Counted from the stretch's first letter, positions 7,651-19,839 are shown. The stretch: DNA of 64,000 bases from JALYYC01 sp963795805 (GCA_963795805.1 CAWCIV010000004.1:1178001-1242000); one strand, 5' to 3'. A program made the numbers and translations. The notes: generated by a model from the sequence alone, not told the origin.

Positions 7651-9777
7651 GTGGCGGAAAAGGCACAGATCCCGGCCGACTTTCATCAGGCGATGTTCCG
7701 CATTGCGGCGGTGGCTTTCGTCACCTCGGCGACGGTCAACGTCGCCAGCAGTTTCATCGGGAAGTCGAACTTCGACTTCCGCTCGATCTTCATCATCGCC
7801 CTGCTGTCGTATGGCGGCGGCGCCGTCAGCTGGTTCTTCCCCTGGCACCGGCTTCCCGTGCAACGGTTCCTCGTCGTCATCGTGGCGCCAGGGCTCGTGC
7901 TGCTCGGCTTCATGCTGATGCTGACCGGCGGACTTCACTCGCATATCCTGCCCGTCTTCGTCGCCCCGGCCGTTTTCATGGCGGCGGCCTACGGGTTCCG
8001 GAGTGGCGCGATCATCGCCGTGATGACGGCCGCGACGGCGGCGCTCCCCTTGCTCTTCCAGGGCTGGGACCCGTACTACGGCCGGACCCTCCTGGTCCTC
8101 TCCGTCGGCACGCTGCTCTGCGCCTACATCCCGGCCACGGTGCGGCGGGCGTTGCTTGACGAATACGAGAACCGCCGGCGCCAGCAGGAAGAGGGATACG
8201 TCGCGACCATCAGCGCACTGGCAGCCGCGCTCGACGCCAAGGACCGCTACACCGAGGAGCACTCCCGTGAGACCGCGGCCTTCGCCGTCAGTGTCGGCAA
8301 ACGGCTCGGCCTGTCGGCGGAACAGCGCCGCTTGCTGGAGTACGGCGCTTTGCTACACGACATCGGCAAGATCGGCATCCCGAGCTACATCCTGCACAAG
8401 CCCGGCCGGCTCACCACGGAAGAGTTCACGGTGATGAAGGAGCACCCGGTGATTGGCGAGCGAATCCTCGCCTCGGTCCCGTTTCTCGCGCCGCTCGGAC
8501 CAATCGTTCGCGCCGAGCATGAGCGCTGGGATGGCGCCGGGTATCCAGATGGGCTCAAGGGAGAAGAAATCCCGATCGAGGCGCGGATCATTCACGCCTG
8601 CGACGCCTTCCACGCGATGGCATCCGACCGCTCCTACCGCCCGGCCCTCTCCGGGCAGGCCATCCTGACCGAGCTTCATGACGGGTCCGGGACCCAGTTC
8701 GATCCGCGCGTGGTCGACGCCCTGCTGCGGGTCATCGAGGAAGAGAAGCCGAAAGTGACCGCAGGGGCGCAGACCACGGGGACGCCCGCGCCGGCGGCGC
8801 CTGTCTCCGGGCCGCGCTCCTGGGCGCAGCACCTGCAAACCATCGAGACACTCGGGCAACTGCTGGCCCGAGCCAGCAGTGTCGAGGACATCTGCGCCCG
8901 GATGGGGGAAACCATCGTCAACCTCCTTCCGCACGACCACTGCCGCATCCTTCTCATCAACGACGATCACACGCGCCTCGATGCCGTCTATCTCAGCGGC
9001 AGTGACCGGCCCGAGTACCAGGACATTACGCGCGTAAACGCGAGCGTCGACGTGGGGGAAGGTATCGCGGGCTGGGTCGCCGAGACCAAGCGTGGCGCCG
9101 TCCTCGGCGATGCCGAACGACATCCCAAGGCCCTCCATGTCGCCGGCACGTCGGTCATCGACGAGTCGATGCTGGTGGTGCCGGTCGTTTTCCAGGACGA
9201 GGTCCTGGCGGTCATCGCGGTCATGAAGGTCGGCCTCAACCAGTACTCACTCGACCAGCTGCGTCTGCTCACGATCCTCGGCAACCAGGCAGCCGTCTCG
9301 ATGGCGAACGCTCGCCTGATCGATCGTCTGGCGGCGTCGGCCACCGTCGATCCGCTAACCGGCCTTTTGAACCGCAATGCCTTCGAGGAATCCCTCAATT
9401 CGCAGCTCGTTCGACCGCAATCGTGGGGCACGCTCGTGATCATCGACGTCGACAATTTGCGCGAGGTCAACCGGGACTACGGCTATCGCGCGGGTGATGC
9501 GGTGCTGAAAAAGATCGCGCGCGCGGTCCGCGGCGCGACCAGGTCCACAGACCAGGCGGCTCGATGGATGGGCGACGAGTTCGTCATCCTCGCCCCTGAA
9601 ACCACCCGCGACCAGGGCGGGGAGTTGGCGGGCCGGATCCTGGCCGCCCTGCAGGGCGAGCGCATTACGATCCGCTGGGGTCAGGCCGAGTATCGAGGTG
9701 ACGGGCTGACCGCCCAGGACCTGCTCGGCCAGGCGATGCGTGCCCTGGCCGGAACATCCGGCAATCTCGCCGCCTAG
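7651..9777 (+). CDS. Membrane HD-GYP phosphodiesterase with GAF and degenerate GGDEF domains
   Basis: The 708-residue protein begins with five or six transmembrane segments (residues about 15-165). An HD-GYP domain follows (HDIGKIGIP at about 236-244, HPVIGERIL, HERWDGAGYPDG at 290-301), the type that degrades cyclic di-GMP. A GAF sensor domain lies at about 390-540 and a GGDEF domain at about 548-700. The GGDEF signature reads MGDEF, so diguanylate cyclase activity is doubtful. The product-inhibition site RxxD (RSTD), five residues before the signature, is intact, so it may act as a c-di-GMP sensor for the HD-GYP part. The start is GTG 7651. It senses an unknown signal at the membrane and GAF. 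Confidence 0.88.
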   Translation: MAEKAQIPADFHQAMFRIAAVAFVTSATVNVASSFIGKSNFDFRSIFIIALLSYGGGAVSWFFPWHRLPVQRFLVVIVAPGLVLLGFMLMLTGGLHSHILPVFVAPAVFMAAAYGFRSGAIIAVMTAATAALPLLFQGWDPYYGRTLLVLSVGTLLCAYIPATVRRALLDEYENRRRQQEEGYVATISALAAALDAKDRYTEEHSRETAAFAVSVGKRLGLSAEQRRLLEYGALLHDIGKIGIPSYILHKPGRLTTEEFTVMKEHPVIGERILASVPFLAPLGPIVRAEHERWDGAGYPDGLKGEEIPIEARIIHACDAFHAMASDRSYRPALSGQAILTELHDGSGTQFDPRVVDALLRVIEEEKPKVTAGAQTTGTPAPAAPVSGPRSWAQHLQTIETLGQLLARASSVEDICARMGETIVNLLPHDHCRILLINDDHTRLDAVYLSGSDRPEYQDITRVNASVDVGEGIAGWVAETKRGAVLGDAERHPKALHVAGTSVIDESMLVVPVVFQDEVLAVIAVMKVGLNQYSLDQLRLLTILGNQAAVSMANARLIDRLAASATVDPLTGLLNRNAFEESLNSQLVRPQSWGTLVIIDVDNLREVNRDYGYRAGDAVLKKIARAVRGATRSTDQAARWMGDEFVILAPETTRDQGGELAGRILAALQGERITIRWGQAEYRGDGLTAQDLLGQAMRALAGTSGNLAA

Positions 9778-9919
9778 GCCCCGCACGCCCGGCGATCTCG
9801 CCTCGCCGATCTGATACCTGCGCTGCCACTCTTCTGGAAGGCTATTGGGCGGCCTGTGACGGTTGGGGCAAGGCGGGCCGCCCGATCGGGCACGAAGCTT
9901 CGAGTTTGGCCCCATTTCC

Positions 9920-9948
9920 TTGACGGTCCAAAACCAGCGGCCTAAAGT
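9920..9948 (+). promoter_or_regulatory. Sigma-70-like promoter for the giant repeat protein
   Basis: TTGACG (9920-9925), a 17-base spacer and TAAAGT (9943-9948) lie about 60 bases before the TTG start of the large surface protein gene. The expected start of transcription, near 9955, leaves a leader of about 54 bases. That leader has competing short hairpins (GGGTTT at about 9964 with AAACCC at about 9989) and an AGGAAAG ribosome-binding site. I see no gene or named riboswitch in the rest of the gap 9778-10008. Confidence 0.45.
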
Positions 9949-10008
9949 CCAGTCGCCGCCAATGGGTTTTGACTGTCTGCGGGCGCGGAAACCCGTCGCG
10001 AGGAAAGA

Positions 10009-13000
10009 TTGATTTTCAGGGGACTTGCCCGGTCGCTGTGGCCGGTCCAGCGTGCCGGATTCTTCAGCCGCAACCTCTGGAAGGTCGGTGGCTTCGGGAT
10101 AGCGGCTGCCGTCCTCCTGACCAGCCGAGGAGCCACCGAGGCGCCGCACTTGCCGCAACTGAACGGCCGGGTCACGGCCGCGACGACCGTTCCCTGCGGC
10201 CCGTATCAAGGAGGCGTGCCGGGGGTCTACACCTGGCCGGCAGGCACCTATAACCTTCCGGTTAATCCTGGCAACGACCCATTTCCCGACGTGAACAATC
10301 CGCCCTGCGTCGGCGGCGTCGTGGTCGGACCAGGTCAAACGCTCCTGATCGATGCCACCGCCGGGCCTGTTGATATTCGGTCCAGTGGCGCCGCCCTGAG
10401 CGTAGCGGGCGGCTCGCTGCAGACAATTGGTTCAGGTGAAAGCCCGGATCATGCCATCAAGTTCGAGGCGGCCTTCGATGTCGCGTCGTGGGACGGTATC
10501 GACATCACCGCCAGCGGCACGAGCAAGGGCAACGCCTCGCTTTCGTACGTCAGCATCCAGGGGGCGGTGCGGTCAATCCAGATCTCTAGTGGCGCGACGA
10601 GTTCACCGGACGGTTCGCGCTACGGGCTGACCGTTCGCAACAGCGGCATCGGGTTCTCCTACTTCGATGGCATCGACGTCACCGACACGCCAATCCTGGT
10701 CACCGGCCTGAACGACGGTAAAACGGGCACGATCAACAACATCGGATCGATCGGGATCAACGCGACGTTCGACGCCAGCGCGCCGGTGCCCCTGGCCGAC
10801 GCCCTGCACATCGACGGCATGACCTTCGGGAGCTCGGCGCCGTTTGGCGTCAGTGCCTGCCCACCGAACCAACCCTGTTACATCGGCAATCAGGCGATCT
10901 TCGGCAAATTTGTTTCTCACGCGAGCCAGCCCGTGTCGATCACCAACAGCAAGTTCTATCGTGCCGGCACCTACGGGGTGCAACTGGAGTCGGCCAACCA
11001 GCCGACCGTGACCAATAACCTCTTTGCCTGCAATGGGCTGGGCGCTCCAACAACGGTCTCGGACTGCAGCGGCAACGGACCCGTCTACTCGGCCGTGCTT
11101 CTCAATGACGCTACCGCGGACCTTGCCCAGGCGCCACACAGTACCGGGAAAATTACGGGAAACCATGGCTACGGCAACGGCCTCGACGCCATCGCATTCA
11201 GTGGCGCCGTGACGTCCTCCGCCATGACCTGGCAGAACGCCACCAACGTCACCAATGTCGCCGGCGACCCGCCGACCGACCCGCATTGGCTCGGATACCT
11301 GTTGACGGGCGACCTCAACATGGCGAACGCCACCCTGACTATCCCGGATGGCAGCGTCGTCAAGACGCTCGGCGGCACCATCAACCTGACGAACAGCAGG
11401 CTCGATGCGAGCGGCCCCAACCTCAAGACGTTCACGAGCCTGCGAGATCTCCTCGGCATCCCCAGTTGCCCGTCCGTCTTTGCTCCCAGCTGCGGACCAG
11501 CCATTCTCCCGGGCGGGGAGTGGGGAGGGATCAATCTGAGTGGCGGTAGCCAGGCCACCATCAACAAGGCCAACATCCTGTATGCAGCGACCGGGATTCG
11601 CGTCGCGGGCGGCGCCACCTCCACCGGGCCCGGTATCAACTACGGCCTGGTGGTCTCGAACAGCACCATCGGTCCGACGTTCTCGGATGGTATCGCCGCC
11701 ACCGGCACGCCAATCTCGGTCACGAACACTCTTTTCCAGTGCGTCGGCAGCGGATGCCAGCCGCCAGCCGCCGGCGACCACGGGATCAGCGCCGACTTCA
11801 CCGGCAGCCCGGCCGTCGGCGACGGGTTACTCCTCGCCGGAAACACGTTCCACGGCAGCGTGAATGAGGCGATCAAGGGCGTCGGCCTGGGCAGCCAGAA
11901 GGTCGATATCGAAAACAACAGCGTCGATCATGCCGGGACGGCTGGGATTCAACTGCTCGGCGCGGACCGCCCGACCCTCAAGCAGAACACGATCACAAGC
12001 AGCGGCACTGGGACACCGACGTATCCCGCGATCTATCTCAACGGCGTCACCCGGGCTGACTTCACTAACGCGATCACGGGCAATGCGGGCTCGCGCAATG
12101 GCCTGGATGCCATCGCCTTCCACGGCGGGACCACGGCGCTGACCTGGCAGACCGTCGCGAACCGCACCTCAACGGGACCGCTTGGATACCTCCTGGATGG
12201 CCCGCTCGTCGTCAACGGGGCGCTCACCCTCCAGCAGAACGACTACGTCCCGTCGCTCGGCTCGATCACGGTCACGGGCGATGCCCTGACCGCGACCGGG
12301 GCCGTGCTCACCAGCCTCAAGAACTACACGGTCAACATCCCGACCTGTGGATCGATCTTCGACCAAAAGGTGTCAGGTGCCTGCCCTAATGCCATGCCCG
12401 GCGACTGGGGAGGCCTCACGCTCGATTCACATTACTCGAACAACCTCAGCAGCAGCACAGAGATCCGATACGCGACCACCGGGATCACGATGGGGCCACC
12501 GGGGACTTCACCGATTTCGTCCCCCCTGAAACTCGACACCACGAATATTCGCAACGTGTCGGCGGACGGCATTGCGACCCAATCGTCGCTGTCGATCACC
12601 GGCGGCGCGCTGACAAATATTGGGGCACACGGCATCGCGGTCGATCTCGCCGGAGTTGCGGCGGGCGCACGCGTCTCGATCGGCGGCGCATCCATCAGCG
12701 GGACCGGCAGCGAAGGGATCCTCGCCCGTGGGCTTGCCGGGCAGGTAGTGCTGATAGACGGGACGTCCGTTGATCGCTCGCGCGCCACTGGGATAAGCCT
12801 CACGGCAGCGAACCAGCTCACGCTGACGAACAACACGATCACGAACACTCCGGCGGGTTACCCGGCCGTTTATCTGAACGGCTTCACCGGGCCGTTCGGC
12901 GCGATCAGTGGAAACCGCGGTGCCGGCAACGGCCTGGACGCGCTGGCGTTCCATGGCACGGTTACCGACGACCTCACCTGGATCACGGCGCGGAAGACCG

Positions 13001-16000
13001 GCGTCGTGCGGCCGCTCGGTTACCTCCTCGATGGCGACCTCAATCTTGCCGGCACGCTTCAGGTCGGAGCCGGCGACATCGTCAAATCGAACGGGGCCCT
13101 CAACGTCGGCCACCTGCGGGCCGATAACACCAGCAACGCCAGCCAGAAGGTGTTCACCAGCTTGTCCGATGACGTGGCCGGCCTCGCTGTCTGTCATCCC
13201 GCGTCGGTCCTGCTTCCGGGTTGCACTGGGGCCGCTGCAGGCGACTGGAATGGCATCAATCTCGCCAGCGATGGCGCCCTCGTCAACAGTGCAATCCGCT
13301 ATGCCGCGACCGGCATCAACGTCAGCAGCGGAGCCGCGACCACGTTCGGGTCCTCCAGCTACGGGCTGCTCGTCTCGCGCAGCCATATCGACGCGACGAA
13401 GTTCGATGCCATCGACAGCCTGGGCACGCCGGCTTCGATCACGGACTCGTCGATCAACGGCGCGATCCACGGTATCCAGGTCGACTTCACCGGGGGCTCC
13501 GGCACGGCGGCGCTCAGGCTGAGCGGAAACCGGTTCAGTAACACCGGCGCGGAGGCCGTGGTCGGGCAAGCGCTCGGCGGCCACCCGCTCTGGATCACCG
13601 ACAACCAGGTGCAAAACGCCGCGACGTTCGGCGTTCGATTGGTGGGCGCTGACCAGCTGGTCCTGCGCAACAACAACATCAGTGGGAGCGGCGGCGGTCC
13701 GGGTGCCGGTTCCGCCCGCTATCCCGCCATCTACCTCAGCCAGGTGAATGCCGATTTCAGCCGCAATGTTCGTGGGAACGTCGGGAGTGGAAACGGCCTC
13801 GACGCCGTGATGATGAACGGGACATCCAGCGGAGACCTTAGCTGGATCACGCCACTCGCAACGCCACCCACCCGTGCGCTCGGTTATCTTCTCGATGGCT
13901 CCCTCACCGTTCAGGGAACGCTCACGGCTCGGGCGGGCGACGAGATCAAGGCCCGCGGCGGCCCGATCATTATCAAGGGCGGTGCGCTCCAGGCGACCGG
14001 AGCGACCTTCACGAGCCTGACCGACGTCACCGGTCCGGCGGTGTCCTGCCCCTCGGCCTTCGCCACCTTCTGCGGGGCCGCGCCCGGGGACTGGGGCGGC
14101 CTGCACATCACCCAGGACTCCTCAGGCAAGCAGGCGAAGGCAACCATCACCGGCGGTCAGATCAATTTCGCTGAAACGGCGGTCTCCACCGACAACGGGC
14201 CGATCGCCACGAGCGAGCCCAGCATCAAGCTGGACGGCGTAGCCATCTCGCGAGCGAGCAAGGACGGCGTCAACAGCCTCGATACGCCGATTGCCATCAT
14301 CAACGTGACGACGATCTCCAATGTCGGATCGCACGGCATCATTGCGAGCTTCTTCAGTCCGGCGAACTGCCCGGCCGGAACGTGTCACCGGTTGACCGTG
14401 ACGGACTCACAGATAACCAATGCGGCCAAAGATGGCATCGTAGCCAACGGCCTTGGCGGCCAGCCGGTCACAATCACCGGGACGACGGTGACGAGTGCGG
14501 GGACCTACGGGATCCGGCTCGTCGGGGCCGATCTCCTGACCTTGACGGGTAACCCAATCAACGGCAGCGGGACGTCGGCGCCGAAGTACCCGGCCATGTA
14601 CCTCAGTGGGATCAAGGCGGACTTCGAGTTGGCCGGCACGCTGGGGATTGCCGGCAACCACGGCTCGGGCAACGGTCTCGACGCGATCGTTTTCCACGGT
14701 GAAGCCACGCAACCGCTGAGATGGCTCACCAACGGTGTGGCCGCTGCCCCGGCACCTGACGATCACTTCGGCTACATGCTCGACGGTGACCTCCTGGTCG
14801 ATGGATCGCTGGCCACGAACAACCACGACATCGTCAAGACCTTGAATGGGATGGTCGCCGTCAATGGCAGCCTGCAGTCGAGCGGCACCATTTTCACGAG
14901 CCTCAAGGACGACACGGTGGGGGTAGCGGCGTGCGGTTCGGTCCTCGTTTCTGGTGGATGTGCGTCAGGGGCGTCGGCGGGCGACTGGAAAGGCCTTCGC
15001 ATCAACGGCGGCCCAAGCGTGATCGGGACGTCAGTCGTCCGTGACGCAACGACCGGGATCACGGCCGGATCCGGGCTCTCGATCACGTGCTCGAGCATTC
15101 AGGCCAACGGCACCGGCGTCGCGCTCGCCGCGGGCGCGTCCATCAGCCAGAGCGACGTCTTCAACAACACCACGCAGGACCTGGCTGGTAGTACCGGTGC
15201 CACGGCCGATGCCGTCTGGTGGGGGACCGGTGGCGGCAACTTTGGATCAACCCCGGCAGGTGTCGTCACCAACAAGCTGGCGAGTCAGCGGCCGAGCTTG
15301 GACCCCGCGTACGGCGGCGCGATCGCGCTGTCAGACAGCAATACGAACAGCCTTCCGCCGCACAAGTTCGGCACTGGAACCCTGGGCGTGACGTTGAGCT
15401 TTAGCAGGCAGATGGATCCAAGCCTCCAGCCAACGGTCCGCTTTACGCCCGACTCGCACGACGTTTCAGGCCATTGGACGGTCGACCCGGTTACGAAGCA
15501 ATGGACAGGCACTTTCTCGCTCAGTCACCTCGGACTGCTGCCAACGATTCTCCCAACAACGGACGGCACCAAGACGCTCCAGGTTGGCACAGCGCGCAGC
15601 TGCGTCCCAGCCGCCCCCAGCGGATCGGACTCCAACCTGGTGGCTCAGCCTGCCTCCCCCGCGACGTTTACGACCGACCTGACGCAGCTGGCGCTCCCGG
15701 TCACTATGCCGGCGACGCTGCCGGGCTCAGCGAGTGGGACCCTGAACGGTACGGTCGATCCCCTTGGATGGCCAACCACCACCGCCTACTTCGAATGGAC
15801 CGGGCTTGACAGCACGATCCACCAGCTGCCGCTCACGAACCCGGCGATCAGCCTGGCCGGAGGCCCGCAATCGGTTCAGGCGCGCGTCACTGGACTCACG
15901 TCTTCGTCGGCCTATCCGTTCCGTGTCGTTGCCAGCAATGGGAACGGCACTATCACGGCCACGCCGGACTTCATTTTGAACACCACGGGTGTCGCGACCG

Positions 16001-18694
16001 GGTTCACCATTACCGATCCGCCGGCGTCGAACGTTGCTGGCAGCGGAATCGCCGAGACCGTGGCAGCGACTGATGGGACCCAGATGGTCGCGGATTACGT
16101 CGGCAACGTCGCGTTGTCGAGCACCGATCCCCAGGCGGCCTTCAAAGTGGCGGACGGGGACACGCCGGCGCCGTTGCCGACGACCTTGACCTTCGCAGCA
16201 TCGGATTTCGGATCCAGAACCCTGACCGTGATCTTCAAGACCAGCGGCCCGCAATCCCTCACCGCCCTTGACGGCGGTGGGCTGACGGGAAGTGGCGGCG
16301 GGGTGACCGTTGTCGCCGCGGGACTTGATCACCTCGCGCTGAGCCCGAATTCATCGACCGTCGCGAGCAATGCGGGGCAGGCGTACACGGTTGACGCCCG
16401 CGACGCCTACGACAATAGCCTCGGGGACGAGACGTCATCGACTGCATTCTCGATCGCGCCCGACGGCTCGTGCGCGACGACGACCTGTTCCGCCACGATC
16501 GCCGACAGTGGAGCGTCGCACCACACGGTCACTGGAACCTTTAACGGAAAGACCGGCACCGCCACCCTGATCGTCACGGCACGGGTACCGGGCGTGCCAA
16601 CCGGTGTGACGGCGACTCCATCCAACAGCTCGGCGAACGTCACCTGGACGGCGCCCGCGGACGATGGCGGCAGCCAGGTCAGCAGCTATACGGTAACGGC
16701 ATCTCCAGGTGGGGCCGCGTCCACGGTTAACGGAACCACGTTTACCACCGCCGTGACGGGGCTAACCAACGGAACCTCGTACACCTTCACCGTGGTGGCC
16801 ACGAATGTTGCTGGGGCGGGGTCACCGTCGGCTGCGTCGTCGGCCATCATCGCAGGTACGCCCGCTGCATCAACCTCGGTGACGGCGATCCCGGATAACG
16901 GCCAGGCCAGCGTCTCGTGGGCTGACGCCGGCGGATACGGGCGGAAGCCCGATCACGAAGTACACGGTGACGTCGTCGCCGGACGGCAAGACCGCCGCCA
17001 CGCTCGACGGGACCACGCTGACGGCGACCGTCACGGGTCTGACCAACGGCACGGCGTATACGTTCACGGTGGTGGCGACGAACGCGATCGGGGATGGCCT
17101 GCCGTCGGCCGCCTCGAGCGCCGTGACGCCGCGCACCGTGCCGGGAGCGCCCGCGGCGGTGTCGGCTACGCCCGGCGATAGCTCGGCCGTCGTGACCTGG
17201 ACGGCGCCCGCCGAGACCGGCGGCAGCCCGATCACGGGCTATACCGTGACCTCCTCGCCCCCGGGCGGCACGCCGGTTGTCTCAGGCACCATGGCGACGG
17301 TGCCAGCCCTGACCAACGGCACGCCCTACACCTTTACGGTGGTGGCCACCAACGCGGCCGGCGACAGTGCACCGTCGGCGCCGTCGAGTGCCGTTACGCC
17401 CCGTACAACCCCGGGCGCGCCCACGGCGGTTTCGGCTACGGCAGGCGATGGCTCTGTTGCGGTGACCTGGACCGCCCCGACCGATAACGGCGGGAGCCCG
17501 ATCACGAAGTACACGGTGACCTCGTCGCCAGAGAACAAGACAGCCGTCACGCCCGACGGCAGCACGCTGACCGCGACCGTGTCGGGCTTGACCAACGGGA
17601 CGGCGTACACCTTCACCGTGGTCGCGACCAATGCGGCCGGCGACGGGTCACCCTCGGCGGCGTCAACGTCTGCCACTCCACAAACGCCGGCTGGTGTGCC
17701 AAGCAAGCTGGTGTTCACGACGCAGCCGAGCGGGTCGACAGGCGGGATCGCCTTCGGCACACAGCCCGTGGTGGCCGTGGAGGATAGCTTTGGCACCGTG
17801 ATCACGGCCGACAACACCAGCACGGTGACGCTCAGCATTTCGGCGGGCACAGGGAATTCGGCGGGCGCGCTGACGTGCACGTCGACGAGCCCATCGGTGA
17901 TCGCCGGGCAGGCGACCTTTGCCGGGTGCGCCATCGACAAGATCGGCAACGGCTACACCTTGCACGCGGTGAGCAGCCTGGGCAGCGTCACGGCAGCGAA
18001 CAGCGACCCGGTGACGATCACGCTCGGACCGGCCGCCAAGCTGGGCGTGACGAGGCAGCCGAGCAGCTCAACCGGCGGCGTCGCGTTTGGCACGCAACCC
18101 GTGGTCGCCGTCGAAGATGCAGGCGGCAACATTGAGATAGGCGACAGCACCAGTACGGTGACCCTGAGCATCAACTCGGGCACAGGGGATCCGGCCGGCG
18201 CGCTGACGTGCACCGCGAATTCCGTGATGGTCAGCGGCGGGGCTGCCGCATTTGCCGACTGCGCCATTGACAAGGTCTCACCGGGCGGCAATCCCTACAC
18301 ATTGCACGCGGTCAGCGATCTCGGCAGCGTGGCTGCGGCCAATACTGGCTCGGTCGCGATCACGCTTGGACCGGCCGCGAAGCTGGCCTTTACGACGCAG
18401 CCTGCGGGTGCCGTCGCCAGTTCGGCCTTCACCACGCAGCCTGTGGTCTCGGTCGAGGATGCGGGTGGGAATGTCGTAGCCACAGACAGCAGCACGGCGG
18501 TGACACTGAGCCTCACGCCGCTGACGGGCGATCCGGGCGCGACCCTGACTTGCACGCCCGGTAATCAGCAGACTGCCGTGAATGGCGACGCCACGTTCAG
18601 CGGCTGCGCAATCGATAAGCCCACGACTGGCTACAGCCTGCGCGCGACCGGAGCCGGCTTCCAGACGGACAGCCAGGTGTTTACGGTAAGTTAG
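10009..18694 (+). CDS. Giant exported beta-helix/FN3 repeat protein (one frameshift)
   Basis: This surface or secreted protein would have about 2895 residues. It has an N-terminal hydrophobic export segment (about residues 20-42), then five long parallel beta-helix modules (to about residue 1700). A linker region follows, then several fibronectin type III domains (TNGTAYTFTVVATNAAGD type) and three repeats of about 110 residues containing TTQP and TQPVVAVED motifs. No sortase signal or membrane anchor is visible. The start is TTG 10009 after AGGAAAG. The frame breaks near 16919-16921, between FN3 domains; the second frame resumes without loss of domain spacing. Loss of two bases from a GCGC stretch, or one inserted base, would restore it. 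It is probably an adhesin-like or envelope protein. Confidence 0.8.
11173..14684 (+). repeat. Five long beta-helix modules in the surface protein
   Basis: The coding sequence repeats a module about five times, anchored by NGLDAIAFHG-like motifs at about 11173, 12094, 12924, 13789 and 14667, so the spacing is roughly 830-920 bases. Each anchor is followed by LGYLLDGDL, an FTSL segment and a GDWGGI(N/T)L segment, and later by a short run of beta-helix rungs. The copies are diverged in DNA but conserved in motif order, which points to old internal duplication. Confidence 0.75.
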
Positions 18695-19197
18695 CCCGCG
18701 GCGAACGGCGCGGTCAGCGTCATGCGTTCCTGATCGGTGAGCCAACTACTCACCACGAGCGCACCGGCCGCGACCATAGCGGCATTCATCGCGCGGCGCC
18801 ACGACTCTCCCTCATAGGCAGTCGACATGATGCGGGTAATCGCCTCCTCTTCAGCGTCTGGCGATAGACGGTCGTCCACGATGGCGGAAGCCGCCGGCTC
18901 GGGCCGGGTCGAGGGTTGTAACTCACTGCTGTCGGCGACCAGCTGGGCCGTCCGCATTGCGTCGAAGAAGGCCGACTCCGAGCCGGGAAAGACGTCCCGC
19001 TTCGCGGCTTTCGTCGCGGCGTCCAGCGCCTGGAAGTAGGCCGGGGAGAGGGCAATCTCGAGGTCGGGAATGGCGCCGACGCCGGGAGCCGCGTCGACCA
19101 CCCGCTCCCAGTCGGCCGGGGTGAGGCGACGCAGCCGCCCAAAGAAGGCTTCGACCTCCGGGGTGTTGGGGCCGAACCGGTTGTCGCCCACGGTCAA
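18691..19197 (-). CDS. Hypothetical protein (168 aa)
   Basis: I do not recognise the family. The protein is soluble and mostly helical. It begins with a region reading EVEAFFGRLRRLTPADWERV, a pattern often seen in small uncharacterised actinobacterial proteins, and ends in a helix-rich segment with a possible hydrophobic stretch (NAAMVAAGALVVSSWL). The start is TTG 19197 or GTG 19191. Its end overlaps the end of the giant surface protein by four bases in convergent orientation, and its start faces the PRC-barrel-type gene across 39 bases. Codon use matches the neighbours, so it is probably real. Confidence 0.6.
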   Translation of the reverse strand: MTVGDNRFGPNTPEVEAFFGRLRRLTPADWERVVDAAPGVGAIPDLEIALSPAYFQALDAATKAAKRDVFPGSESAFFDAMRTAQLVADSSELQPSTRPEPAASAIVDDRLSPDAEEEAITRIMSTAYEGESWRRAMNAAMVAAGALVVSSWLTDQERMTLTAPFAAG

Positions 19198-19236
19198 CTA
19201 CAATACGCGCGGTTCCATGGTTTTTGGAGATCCGCC

Positions 19237-19839
19237 GTGCCTGTAGTCCAGTGGGAGGTCGTCGTCGGCTACGCCGTCGAGGCGAGAGATGGCGAGCTCG
19301 GCACCGTCACCGAGCTCTTCGAAGGCCCAGCGGCCTCGATCTTCGTCTCCAGCGAGCCGTACATGCGGGTCCGGAGTGCGGGCCAGCCCGACCTCTTCAT
19401 CCCGTACTCCGAAATCGTGGACATCAGCGAGCTGAAGAAAACGGTTTACCTCAAGCGCCGGATGGACGAGATCAACGCCCTGCGCTGGACTCGGGATCCG
19501 CGCCGGCCGGACGACCTCGCGGTATCCTACGTGCCGAAACCGCGGGTGGCGGACGCGCTTCGACCGGACTCGGATGGCACGGTCGGGCCGCGCCCGCGGG
19601 TGGCGAGCGGCGCCTGGAAGCCCGGAGAGGCCGCGCCCCGCCCGGAACCCGGCCGCGGCATCCGGATCGGCGACCGCTTCAAGCCCGGAGACCGAATTCC
19701 CGCCCAGGGCCAGTACATGTGTACCGTCTGCCGGTTTCGCAAGCACACGCGTCAATTTCGCGAAGAGAATCCGGACGGCCTCTTCCCGCCGGCCCATCAC
19801 CCGGGGGCGCTCTGGGAGCTCGAAGATCTTCGGTCATAG
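19237..19839 (+). CDS. PRC-barrel-like domain protein
   Basis: The 200-residue protein has an N-terminal beta-rich domain reading like a PRC barrel or a similar small barrel (VGYAVEARDGELGTVTELFE, then DLFIPYSEIVDIS). A Pro/Arg-rich linker follows, then a C-terminal segment with a CxxC (MCTVCRFRK) and several His residues that may bind metal. PRC barrels occur in RNA-processing and photosynthetic proteins and in many small stress proteins. The GTG start at 19237 follows GGAGA. It lies just before the complex I operon with an 80-base gap, so it is probably a separate transcript. The exact role is unknown. Confidence 0.6.
   Translation: MPVVQWEVVVGYAVEARDGELGTVTELFEGPAASIFVSSEPYMRVRSAGQPDLFIPYSEIVDISELKKTVYLKRRMDEINALRWTRDPRRPDDLAVSYVPKPRVADALRPDSDGTVGPRPRVASGAWKPGEAAPRPEPGRGIRIGDRFKPGDRIPAQGQYMCTVCRFRKHTRQFREENPDGLFPPAHHPGALWELEDLRS

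Noticed and set aside
9955..10008. Possible riboswitch in the leader of the giant surface protein gene
   Set aside because: Competing hairpins are visible but no known aptamer core (for example of c-di-GMP or cobalamin types) could be matched by eye.
12508..14106. Long open frame of 532 codons on the minus strand opposite the surface protein
   Set aside because: It is antisense to clear repeat modules and its protein is arginine/glycine/aspartate-rich without any domain; it reflects GC-rich codon bias.
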